Below are positions 32,744 through 42,176 of a stretch of 64,000 nucleotides of DNA, one piece after another. The position numbers and the translations under genes were made by a program. Position 1 is the stretch's first letter. Each line of letters opens with the position of its first letter. The notes beneath the pieces are model-generated. The model had not been told where the DNA came from. It made no database searches and saw only the letters and a list, made by a program, of their open reading frames with translations. Source of the DNA: Hippasteria phrygiana (lineage: Eukaryota; Echinodermata; Asteroidea; Valvatida; Goniasteridae); contig JAZGUH010000534.1 of the NCBI GenBank assembly GCA_037893225.1, positions 62,001-126,000 on the forward strand, given 5' to 3'.

Positions 32744-35700
32744 TCATTGCCAGTCCCCAAAACGCTGTGGTGGCCTGGTCATCCTTCGCAGACGATATTT
32801 GGGGGTCTCCTCTTCTGATGAGGACGAGTTGTCATCTCTGGGGAATTCGCTGTCTTCTTGCGACCTGGTCCTCCCTCGGGGGTCAAGGCCAGCATCCCTA
32901 CGGTCGTCTTCGTCAGTGGGACTGGACCATCTTGAGGTGCCGTCCTCTTGGCCGTCGTCCATCAAGTTGTTCTGGAGGGGTTGGGCAGTCGTGTCACCGA
33001 AGCCAACTGAATGGGGGAATACATCTGAACCCTCGTCACAAGGAGCAACTCCATCTGGTGCCTGTCCTGTGGTAGGGGCTTCATCTACTGAGTCTATGTC
33101 AAATGGGCACAGCATGATCAGATTCCTGTGGAGAGTCCTAGTAAGGCCTGAGCCTACATGTCGCACTACGTATACTGGGATGCCAGTCAGCTTCCTTACC
33201 ACCACGTAAGGGATTGATTCCCATCGATCTTTGAGTTTGGATTTGCCACGCTGAGACTTGTTTGCAGCCAGGACCTTATCACCAGGGTGGAGAGCACCTT
33301 CACTTGCTTTCTGGTCATATGCCGCCTTTTGTTTCCCTCTGGACTTTTCTGCAGATGCTTGTGCTTCCCGGTAGACCTGACGCATATGCTTCCTTAAACG
33401 GTGAACGTAGTGTTGATGGTCATGGTTTGATGGAGGCTCTGCTTGATCGGATGAAGATGGTGGGAAGAGGAGGTCAACGGGGAGCTTCGGCTTTCTCAGG
33501 AACATGAGGTAAAACGGTGAGTATCCGGTTGATTCATGTTGTGTGCAGTTATATGCATGAGTGAGTGCTGCAACGTGTGTTGCCCAGTTCACCTTCTGGT
33601 CTGGCCTCAATGTCCCCAACATGGATAGCAGGGTTCTGTTGAAACGCTCTACCATCCCATTCCCCTGGGGATGGTACGGGGTGGTCCTGGTCTTCTTTAT
33701 GCCGAGTAGAGTGCAAAGCTCCTTGATTACCGTCGAGTCAAACGACTTGCCCTGGTCAGAATGTAGTCTCTCCGGGATGCCGTAGTTTACTATGTACTTC
33801 TCCCAAAGGACTTTGGCGACAGTGGTGGCTCTCTCATCCTTGGTGGGGTATGCTCGGGAGTACCTGGTATAGTGATCAGTAATCACCAAGATGTGCTCGT
33901 ATCCTCCCTTTGACCTCTCCAGACCAAGAAAGTCCATGCACACCAGCTCGGTTGGGCGTGTAGTACGGATGCTTTCAAGCCCTGCTTGTCGTTTCGTGTC
34001 TGGCGTCTTCCTAAGTGTGCACCGTCTGCATCGTTTGATGTATGCCTGTGTCTCAGAGTACAGGCCGGGCCAAAAGTATCGGTCCTTCACAAGGTGCAAC
34101 GTCTTCTCCAAACCTAAATGGCCCATGCTGTCATGGAGGTGATTCAGAACCTGGTGTCGCATGCCCTTTGGAAGTACCATGAGGTTTTGGACCCTCCCAC
34201 CAACTTCTTTACAGAAAAACAGCATTCCAGCACGGACATGAAGCTGATCCCATCTCCTTATCAGCTGCCTGACTGGGAAGGGCTCTTTGGCGACTTGTCT
34301 CCTACTTGGGTTTGCTGCCCTCTGCTGCTTCATTTCAATGACTCTGCAGATCGCCAAGTCGTCTAGCTGAGCCTGCTTCAAACTGGAAGCGGAAGCGACA
34401 TTTGTTCCCAATTTGGAACTGCATCCATCACCCAGACCGGTATCGGCATCTGTTGTCTGACTAGACTGGTCTTTAGTCACCCGCTTAGATGTAGTTGAAG
34501 GAGCCTCCACTACAGGGCAGGACATGACATGCTCACTGGACCGGCGGTTGCTAACTTGTTTGAAACCCTTGTCGCCCTCAGTAGCATCAAGAATCCTGGT
34601 TACTTCCGACCTTGGAATCCTAGACAGGGAATCAGCATTGGCATTTGACTTGCCTGGCCTGTAGACAATGTCGATGTCAAAGACGGCAAGATCGCTCACC
34701 CACCGTTGACCTGTTGCATCCAACTTTGCCTTGTCAAGCACATAAGTCAAGGGGTTATTATCTGTGACAGCCGTAACTCGATGCCCATACAGGTAATCCC
34801 TGAACTTGGTTGTGACGGCCCAATGCAGTGCCTTGAATTCCAACTTATGGACGGGATACCTGGCCTCAGCTGAAGTAAGGGTACGGCTTGCGTAAGCGAT
34901 CACCCTTTCTTTTCCATCTTGCTCCTGAATCAGTACTGCTCCAAGTCCATCACGGGAAGCATCCGTCTGTACTCTGAATGGGAGCCCATAATCGGCGTAT
35001 GCCAGTATAGGGGCGGACGTCAGTTTGGTAAGGAGTCTAGTGAATGCCTCTTGACAATCGTCTGTCCAGTTGAAGGGTGCGTCCTTGGTATTCCGTTTGC
35101 CTCCAATAAGGCCAAATAGAGGAGCTGCAATCTTGGCGTAGTTGTGAACGAAACGTCGGTAATACCCAGTAATACCCAGGAAGCTTCGCACGTCCTTCTT
35201 GCACTTCGGAACAGGCCAGCTCCCCACTGCTGAGATCTTGGCTGGATCTGTTGTGATGCCATCAGCTGACACCACATGGCCCAGATAATGCACACTGGTG
35301 TTAAACAGTTGACATTTGGCAGGCTTCAATTTGAGCCCATGCTCCCGTAACCTGGCAAACACCTTTCCCAAGCGATCCACATGTTCCTCAATCGAGCTGC
35401 TGAACACAATTATGTCGTCCAGGTAGATTAGCAGGCTTTCAAAGGCCATGTCTCCGAACACCGTGGACATCAACCTCTGAAATGTGGCTGGCGCATTGAC
35501 AAGTCCAAAGGGCATTCTTGTAAATTCAAATAGCCCCATCGGTGAGGTAAATGCTGTCTTGGGCTGGTCCTTTGGCGCCATCTTCACTTGATGGTAACCC
35601 GAAGTGAGGTCCAAGCATGAAAAGTACTTGGCCTTACCAAGAGCATCTAAAGACTCCTCTATCCTAGGCAATGGGTACGCATCACGGACTGTCTTCGAGT

Positions 35701-36697
35701 TAAGTTGACGGTAATCAACACACATCCTGATCGCTCCATCCTTCTTCTTTACAATGACAATAGGTGATGCATATGGACTCGTGCTCGGCTGTACCACACC
35801 TGATTTACGAAGATCTGCGATGTGTTCTCTGACTTCTTGGAATTGGCTGGCCGGGATCCGTCGGTATGGAAGTCGGACTGGTGTTGCATCCACTAGGGGA
35901 ATTTCATGCTCCACTGTTTCAGTGAACCCAATATCTTGTTGACTTGTGGAGAAGACATCATGGTTTCTGTGGATGAGCTCCTCAACTTTCTTCCGGTCCT
36001 CCGGTGACATGCAGCCATAATCCACACCAATGCCAATGCCTTCTTGGTCCTCTACTGACAATTCATTACAGACAACAGACCCTCTGGCGTTAATATAGGA
36101 ACCATCCTGTTGTTCAAGTCTGTGAACTTCTCGAACTGCAGTCAGGGTTGCCAGATGAGTGTGAGGCTTCATGGTGACGGCTTGTTGAGAAAAATTAGAA
36201 ACTCGAACAGAGACGACTCCTCTTCGGACTTCAGTGAGGCTTCTTCCTATCGCAAGACACCCCTCTGCACGCCGTTCTGTAGGTTCAACTAAAGCCTGAA
36301 AGATTCTACCTCGAACATGTTTGGGAGCCTTTGTCATCACGTCCATCGTCATGCCTGGCTGGATCACGAGATGTTTGTTGCTGGCGTACCTCAAGGCACC
36401 TATTTCCCCATCCTTCTTTGCCAAGTCAGTGCCATCAGTATTGATGCACTGGAATGCCAAGTGCCAAGACGCAGACTTCCTCTTCGTTCTGGTCATGAAC
36501 CATCTGCCGTGCCTTGAATGCACTGAGTCTCGGACTGCCACCATCACGTTGGTCCCTAGAAGCAGTGGAATAGGTTGTCTGAACCTCGTCACTGGAACTA
36601 CAAAAACCGGCACATCCGTCAGCGTTACACCAAGAGCAACAAGATCTAGCAGCACGTAACCCAAAATAATGAGGAACACTCTGTCCCCCAGCTCCAT
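32744..36697 (-). CDS. pol: gypsy pol: RT, RNase H, integrase
   Basis: The frame is open for 1317 codons; the Met at 36697 is not a natural start because pol continues from the protease. Positions are codon numbers in this frame. The protease end LLLGTN is at 46-50, reverse transcriptase at about 270-450 with YLDD at 425-428, and RNase H from TDAS (578) onward. The integrase zinc domain lies at about 850-893 (CRRC end) and the catalytic triad is D922 (MDF), D981 (SDQG) and E1017 (VERFN). The tail is acidic then RRMTRPPQRFG, with no chromodomain seen. These proteins copy the RNA into DNA and integrate it. All key residues I can see are present. Confidence 0.95.
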   Translation of the reverse strand: MELGDRVFLIILGYVLLDLVALGVTLTDVPVFVVPVTRFRQPIPLLLGTNVMVAVRDSVHSRHGRWFMTRTKRKSASWHLAFQCINTDGTDLAKKDGEIGALRYASNKHLVIQPGMTMDVMTKAPKHVRGRIFQALVEPTERRAEGCLAIGRSLTEVRRGVVSVRVSNFSQQAVTMKPHTHLATLTAVREVHRLEQQDGSYINARGSVVCNELSVEDQEGIGIGVDYGCMSPEDRKKVEELIHRNHDVFSTSQQDIGFTETVEHEIPLVDATPVRLPYRRIPASQFQEVREHIADLRKSGVVQPSTSPYASPIVIVKKKDGAIRMCVDYRQLNSKTVRDAYPLPRIEESLDALGKAKYFSCLDLTSGYHQVKMAPKDQPKTAFTSPMGLFEFTRMPFGLVNAPATFQRLMSTVFGDMAFESLLIYLDDIIVFSSSIEEHVDRLGKVFARLREHGLKLKPAKCQLFNTSVHYLGHVVSADGITTDPAKISAVGSWPVPKCKKDVRSFLGITGYYRRFVHNYAKIAAPLFGLIGGKRNTKDAPFNWTDDCQEAFTRLLTKLTSAPILAYADYGLPFRVQTDASRDGLGAVLIQEQDGKERVIAYASRTLTSAEARYPVHKLEFKALHWAVTTKFRDYLYGHRVTAVTDNNPLTYVLDKAKLDATGQRWVSDLAVFDIDIVYRPGKSNANADSLSRIPRSEVTRILDATEGDKGFKQVSNRRSSEHVMSCPVVEAPSTTSKRVTKDQSSQTTDADTGLGDGCSSKLGTNVASASSLKQAQLDDLAICRVIEMKQQRAANPSRRQVAKEPFPVRQLIRRWDQLHVRAGMLFFCKEVGGRVQNLMVLPKGMRHQVLNHLHDSMGHLGLEKTLHLVKDRYFWPGLYSETQAYIKRCRRCTLRKTPDTKRQAGLESIRTTRPTELVCMDFLGLERSKGGYEHILVITDHYTRYSRAYPTKDERATTVAKVLWEKYIVNYGIPERLHSDQGKSFDSTVIKELCTLLGIKKTRTTPYHPQGNGMVERFNRTLLSMLGTLRPDQKVNWATHVAALTHAYNCTQHESTGYSPFYLMFLRKPKLPVDLLFPPSSSDQAEPPSNHDHQHYVHRLRKHMRQVYREAQASAEKSRGKQKAAYDQKASEGALHPGDKVLAANKSQRGKSKLKDRWESIPYVVVRKLTGIPVYVVRHVGSGLTRTLHRNLIMLCPFDIDSVDEAPTTGQAPDGVAPCDEGSDVFPHSVGFGDTTAQPLQNNLMDDGQEDGTSRWSSPTDEDDRRDAGLDPRGRTRSQEDSEFPRDDNSSSSEEETPKYRLRRMTRPPQRFGDWQ

Positions 36698-36990
36698 CTA
36701 TCACAATATCTGTTTTCCGCAGGGGTTGTTGCTGCAGAACTGGATGCTTGGCTACATATTCATCGGTGATAGTCGTCACCTGGGAGCCTGTGTCTAACAG
36801 AACCATGCATGGTTTCCCTGAAACGGTTACTTCAGTGCTGCTCACTGGACCAACGAGTTGCTTTTCATTTACTGGTGATATGCCTGGCTGGAGTAAAAGT
36901 GAAGTGTCTTGAGGGCTCTCCTGTGTCATTAAACCCACTGATTGCCCAGCATCAGTAGGTTGGCCTAGTTTAACGGGTGTCCATGAGCTT
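36600..36990 (-). pseudogene. gypsy protease region, frameshifted
   Basis: The aspartic protease signature VLLDTGSQVTTI is in a frame -1 to gag, as expected for gag-pro frameshifting. This frame overlaps the gag end. Near 36657-36665 the protein similarity jumps by +1 into the pol frame, which is the gag frame. Related proteases have GY directly after the G-G-Q-x-VP motif, so one extra base in the coding strand (GGGTTACG) is the simplest reading. This would separate protease from RT. Confidence 0.72.
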
Positions 36991-38347
36991 GGGTTGCCTC
37001 GGGGTTACTGGCGCGTGGGCATTCTCGTGCAAAGTGACCAACTCCCCCACAGGAAAAGCAGCGGCCCTCCTGCCTTGCATTTGGGTTACGTCTCGGTGGA
37101 TTCATCCTTCCTCCCTGGTGGTTAGGGTGTTGAACCCGTGGCCCGATGCAGTTCTCCAGCCGTTGCACCCTGAAATCAAGAGATTGCTGGCCCTGGAGAA
37201 CACGGTCTAGTGTGGTCATCTGCTGGTGCATCAACATTGTCAACTCTTCCACGCGATCTGGCTTTGGTGGTGATTTGCTATCCCCTACCGGTGGGCTCGA
37301 CTTTGGCCCCCCACTTTCAGTGCCAGGCTGTTGCAACTGCTTCTGTCCTGTCGTCTGCTGGAGCAGCTGATAGTGGAGTCTCCTCGCCTCCTTCGCCTGG
37401 CGCATCTCTTCACTGATAACCTTCAATTCTTGCCGCAGTGTCTTGAAGGTCATGCTGCGAGGCTGCATGGGGGCCAACCGCTGCCGCACACTGTCGTCAT
37501 GCAGGCCTGTCATGAACTGGGTCGTCAGCAGTAGGTCCCTGCTCTCCCCCAGCATTGCTTGTCGCCCTCGTCTCCTTTGCAACTCCTCGATGTGACGCAA
37601 AAGTGCCTCCAGAGCTATCGCATACTCCCCTGCATTCTCCTCAGGCTGTTGTTTTCTGGCAAAAAATGCAGCTATAGGTGTCGTTGCTTGACTTCCCTCG
37701 CCAAACTCATCAAGGAGTTCTGTGATTGCTGCTTCAGCCGTCACAATACCACCCCGGCTCTCCAAGTTTAGGACCACGTCTCGGGCTCGACCTCGTGTGT
37801 GACGAACTACCTCATGGAATTTGACCTGATCTGGTTGTGGCCCCTTTGCCTCCAGGAGGTATCTCATATCCCGGGCCCATTCTTCCACCTTTAATCCGTG
37901 CTTGTCTGATAAGCCCGAAAAGTTGGGAACATCCTTCAGCTGGTGTGCTGTGTAGGTGAATGGTATGTTCTGCTTGACCTTTGTGATGGGGTCAAATCCG
38001 GCCATCTGGAGGGGGCTGGCTGCAGTCCCTTGGACATGGAAAGGGCTCTGGGGGGTGCAATGCTGTAGTGCTGGCTGGGGGTCCATCTTGTGCTGGATGT
38101 TGAAATCAGAGGGGGGTGAGTGTTGTGGTGTCATCAGGGGAGGCATCCTTGTGGTAGCCTGACTGCTGGGTCCATGTGAGGCTGAATAGTGTGCAGTCTC
38201 AGTCCGCAAGGGTGAAAAGAGCGGACTCTGCTCTGGCACCAATGGTAGGGGCAGGCGAGGGCTCCCATCAAGGCCATAGTGTTGCATGTAAAGGTCGTGT
38301 GGACCATATGGTGGGGAAGTCATCATGAACCAGAGGCAGCTCTCCAA
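36965..38347 (-). CDS. gag: gypsy gag, 460 aa
   Basis: One open frame from ATG at 38347 to TAG at 36965-36967. The C-terminal part has a single CCHC knuckle CFSCGGVGHFAREC and a basic flank; the middle is a helical Gag-like region rich in Gln, Arg and Glu. The N-terminal part is Pro/His/Gln-rich. Gag forms the particle and packages the RNA. It ends within the -1 overlap with the protease frame. Confidence 0.93.
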   Translation of the reverse strand: MESCLWFMMTSPPYGPHDLYMQHYGLDGSPRLPLPLVPEQSPLFSPLRTETAHYSASHGPSSQATTRMPPLMTPQHSPPSDFNIQHKMDPQPALQHCTPQSPFHVQGTAASPLQMAGFDPITKVKQNIPFTYTAHQLKDVPNFSGLSDKHGLKVEEWARDMRYLLEAKGPQPDQVKFHEVVRHTRGRARDVVLNLESRGGIVTAEAAITELLDEFGEGSQATTPIAAFFARKQQPEENAGEYAIALEALLRHIEELQRRRGRQAMLGESRDLLLTTQFMTGLHDDSVRQRLAPMQPRSMTFKTLRQELKVISEEMRQAKEARRLHYQLLQQTTGQKQLQQPGTESGGPKSSPPVGDSKSPPKPDRVEELTMLMHQQMTTLDRVLQGQQSLDFRVQRLENCIGPRVQHPNHQGGRMNPPRRNPNARQEGRCFSCGGVGHFARECPRASNPEATQAHGHPLN

Positions 38348-38470
38348 CTTAAAGCACTGTGCTGTGTGTTCTCTTGGACTAAAAAAAATGCTGAGGAGAC
38401 CAAAAAAAAAACAATCTGTGTCCTAACCTTCAAAAATAAGTGGCTAATTTCCTTAGAAAAATCAATCCGT

Positions 38471-38486
38471 CCTGGCAAGGTCGCCA
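38471..38486 (-). promoter_or_regulatory. gypsy primer-binding site
   Basis: On the minus strand TGGCGACCTTGCCAGG starts 13 nt after the 5' LTR. A TGG start is expected for pairing with a tRNA 3' CCA end. I cannot name the primer tRNA from the sequence alone. Confidence 0.65.
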
Positions 38487-38499
38487 AAAATAAAAAAAA

Positions 38500-40315
38500 T
38501 GTAACCTGGGAAATCGGTCCTTAGTCTATTTACATACAAAAAAAGGTTTTCACTCCATTGGTTCAAAGAATTGGGTCGCAGACTATTTTTAGGGTAGGAC
38601 ACAAGAAATAAAATATAAATACAAATAGCTTTTCTCAGTTCCAACTAAATTAAAAAAACAAATTTATTTGCTGCCACAAGAAAATAATACAGAATCAAAG
38701 TGCAATCCGGAAGTTTCCAAAATGATTAGAAATAAAACGTCTAAAGTGAATTGGACCTTAGGATAGATTCAAAGGAATTTAGATTAAAAAAACAAAAAGA
38801 AAACAATTGTCCAAGTCTTGCAAAAATAATGGGAAAGACACTAAATTGAGGTTTTACCCAGTCCACTAAAATGTTTAAGGAACAAGAAACAAAATAAGAA
38901 CTAAAAAACGAATAGAAAACAAGAGAACAACCCAACACAGCACTAAAAGCGAATTACCACCAAGGTACAGATAAAATCCTGTAAATAAAACAAAGGAAAA
39001 ACAAAAACGATTAAGATACATGACCATGGATACATATCAGACTAGACTAAGCTATGGACTAAGGTAATGCGTAAATGATAATATATAAGAAAATCTAGTT
39101 TAACCTTGGTTTCAGTGTGCAGTATAATCCACCATTAAGTCTACAAAGTACTTATCAGTTAAACCTACTACACCAAGTCAAACCACCAACTTTCTTGTGA
39201 ATACTTAATGAACCCTAGAACAATGCTGCTTCAGTTCAGGCACTTTTATAGCCAAAACAGCTGTATCTCTGGTCACACTGAGTAAACCTCACTAAGGTCA
39301 CAATACATAGAGTGTTGCAAGTCTATACTCCACAAATGGCCAAACATTCCCTTCAGGACCAGTGCTCCATCTAGGCACATATACATAACTTCTAAATAGA
39401 CTTATTCCATGCCTATGAAGGTTACAAAACAAGTGGGTAGTGCATGGGAACATTCCCAACCAAATGCACTGTGGAGATCTGCAACTTGCCCATCACGTCT
39501 ATTCTTCTCATGAATAAGCAATAATCTGTATAATTTGCTCCACTTGTATTAAGTAAAAATTCTTAACTCTCGTCTACAAAATTAACCTAAATACAACACA
39601 CACTCTTGCAAACCCAAAAGTTCAAAACCTATCATAAAATTAATATCTCCAAAAACAGAATTAAAATCTACATGAGAAAACCCCAGTTATTCTACTTCCT
39701 AACAAAGTTATTCCTTCCTTAGTTAACACACACAAAGGAAATACAAGGTTCGCATCAACAATACGGAGTAGATCATACAAGCAAAGTAAATCGCATGAAT
39801 TTACAGCAGACAGCTAAACTTATTATGTGGTCAAGACAAAAATACAGATGGTGTGTCCCAAGAACTTTCTCAAAAATGATCTCTGATGCAACTAACCAAG
39901 TCAAAGTTTCACAAATCCAACAATCCTAATACATTTATACATTTAAATAATGAAAAGGCACAATAGAACACAAAAACTCACCAATAATTCAAAAGCAGAC
40001 AAACTCCAGCAGAATGTACATGTAATTTCGAGCGGGTACAAGGGCCATGCTTTCCCTTCTCTGCTAATCTGCTGAGTGAGGGACCTATCTCAGGGTACAG
40101 AGCACATGTTCTCTTATCAATGGGCTACTGTTCTTGGGGTCATGTTACCGGGGAAACTATTTGTACTAGACCAGGAGGGCACTACTGTGAGTTAAGAACA
40201 CAAAAACAGAGGGACTAGACTTAAAAAACAAAAACGTACACTTTGCACAGGGAGAGCTACTCCTATAAGCTCCAATCAATAGAAAGTAAAAACAAACTTA
40301 ATTTACCCTGCCACA
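38500..40315 (-). repeat. gypsy 5' LTR, 1816 bp
   Basis: Same sequence as the 3' LTR apart from an extra TATA-type 4 bp near 39080 (gataatatataag against gataataag). It should contain the element's promoter. Confidence 0.96.
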
Positions 40316-40441
40316 TGCGCTTGCGCCCGCTTTAACATCCTGTTCGTCACGTCACATCAGCAAAACGAGTCCGAGCATTTTTTTCATAATCAAGACAAGG
40401 CCACTAGTACTATACTAGTCTTGGTGGCTGCGATAAACGAT

Positions 40442-40807
40442 ATGGATTTTTTCTTGTCAGGAAATACATGTATTTTATGTTTAAACAGAGATAGAAAAGG
40501 CACACATATTATAAATTCGAGTCGAGGCCAGAAATCACAATTGTTCCAATCGCTAGTAAATTACTCATTTATCCAGTTCAAGAAAAGCAGCTCATTCTCA
40601 ATGACAGTGACGTGTTTGACGCGCAGCTGCAGAAGATGCATCGAAAGGTTAGACAAATTTGCGAAAACAGCTAAGAAAAACATTCGGAAAATTACACAAC
40701 TGACATCCGTCGATTTGACGGTCGTCATACTTTTCCTTCCTCCCGATCCAGGGCCGGCTGTTACTCAGTGCAGTGTTAGATTTAACGTCAGGCGGGAAAA
40801 ACATTAG
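40442..40807 (+). CDS. hypothetical ORF with paired CxxC motifs
   Basis: From ATG at 40442 it encodes about 121 residues. CILC and, 50 residues on, CRRC followed by IERLDKFAKTAKKN suggest a small zinc-binding domain like those at the N-terminus of some invertebrate transposon and ZAD-type proteins. It may be a first exon; no donor was identified with certainty. Not recognised otherwise, and the ORF could be a transposon relic. Confidence 0.35.
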   Translation: MDFFLSGNTCILCLNRDRKGTHIINSSRGQKSQLFQSLVNYSFIQFKKSSSFSMTVTCLTRSCRRCIERLDKFAKTAKKNIRKITQLTSVDLTVVILFLPPDPGPAVTQCSVRFNVRREKH

Positions 40808-40812
40808 GCATG

Positions 40813-41490
40813 TTAGGAGCTAATCTCATTATTCCAAAGGATTGATTTTACAAATGAAAACTTTCCTACTAAAAGCACTAATACGGTCGATTGAAAACCA
40901 AGAAACATACTCGTGTCTTCGGTAAAAGTATCGATTGTATGATTATTTTTTCTCAACGTAACTTTTAATGCAACGTGAAATTTAAATCCTCTGATTTCGT
41001 ATAGTATGTCTTTCAATTTGTCTATGATTTTGATCTTGTTTTCGTTTAAAAATGCTATAGGATCGATGAGAATTCTGTCGATATTCATCTCGTAATTACG
41101 CAAATGATCTCTGAATGGTCTTGGAGTTGTTTCGCTAAAATCTAAAAGTAAAAGTTCCTCATCGTTTTTTTTTTATAGTACCGGTGTATAGCAGATTCCA
41201 AATCTTTTTTAATATACTGACCTCTTTTCCCGGTAGGATCGCCCAGTGGGATGTGCTTATCGGCGATTAAATTTTCTAATAATTGTTTAGATTTAAACCG
41301 CACATTTTATAAGCGCTTCGTTTTTTTTTATGGCGGACATGTAATCTCGTCTGATGTACGTATCATCATCGCGTCCGCGCCGGTTGGCGAGCCTAAATGT
41401 CATTTGAATGGTATATTTATCGATATACTTTTTCAGGCAGTATTTTGCCCAACGCGTGTAACCCGTCGCGGGTATAATTCTAATTTCCAT
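40813..41490 (-). pseudogene. broken ORF, possibly from a Polinton-like element
   Basis: Three successive minus-strand segments (41490-41293, about 41290-41165, 41160-40813) read on through different frames, with shifts near 41295 and in an A/T run near 41165-41175. The last segment has an Asn/Lys-rich style (IAFLNENKIKIIDKL, GFKFHVALKVTL) that recalls hypothetical proteins of Polinton/Maverick and adintovirus-like elements. That likeness is from general memory of the style and is weak. No polymerase, integrase or capsid motif was seen nearby. Confidence 0.35.
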
Positions 41491-41929
41491 CTTTATAATA
41501 GATGATTATTTCTTTAAACTAAAAAATCTGGCGTTAATTACACAACTAGTGTATAGGTATATGGCGATAAAAATGATAACTTATATAACGTAATAAAGTC
41601 GACCAAGTCGTGCCGACTTTTTTTTGCTTCTAGATTTCTGAGAATTAGTTGTACAGCTCGGGATTTCAGAAATTATGTAACTTGAGATTTCTGAGAATAT
41701 ATGATTTCTGTGAATAGATTATATAGCTCGGAGGGGTTTTAGGGGGAAATTCGAGGATTCTCTTTTTTTTTGTCAATCTGCTGTATAGATATACGATGCA
41801 ATTTAACTAAATTAGATTATATGACTTGAAAATTGGTTCGGAAATATATAAGTTGGAACTTGGTTCGGGTTTTCTGAGAATATGTTATGCAACTCGGGAT
41901 TTCTGAGATTTGGGGGGTTTGAATTTGAG

Positions 41930-42176
41930 AGACGTGGGATTTAAGAGGTGTGAAATTTTAGTGATTTTTGAGATTTTCAGATTTGAGATTTGAGATTTGA
42001 GATTTGGGTTTTAATTTAAGATTTTGAGATTTGGGATTTGGGATTTGAGATTTGTGTTTGAGATTTGTGATTTAAGGTTTGATATTTGGGATTTGAGATT
42101 TCTGAGATTTTGGGGATTTGAATTTGAGAGATTTGAGATTTGGGGATTTGAATTCGAGAGACTTGAGATTTGGGAT
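41930..42176 (+). repeat. gatttgag/gatttggg low-complexity array (left part)
   Basis: Degenerate units of gatttgagatttgggattt. The array is split by the 42177-43565 element and resumes at 43566, running to about 43960. Confidence 0.85.

Larger units (their letters stand above)
30846..40315 (-). mobile_element. Ty3/gypsy LTR retrotransposon, nearly intact, TSD TGCG
   Basis: A 9470-bp element read on the minus strand: 5' LTR (40315-38500), primer-binding site, gag, protease, pol, 3' LTR (32657-30846). The 4-bp duplication TGCG lies at 30842-30845 and 40316-40319. The LTRs differ in length by one 4-bp indel and otherwise look almost identical, which points to recent insertion. Domain order RT, RNase H, integrase is that of gypsy (Metaviridae); there is no envelope ORF. 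It lies between OSTM1 and the SRCR gene. The protease region carries a frameshift, so this copy is probably not self-sufficient. Confidence 0.96.

Noticed and set aside
32736..38162. Plus-strand ORFs across the gypsy element
   Set aside because: They are shadows opposite gag and pol, without independent motifs.
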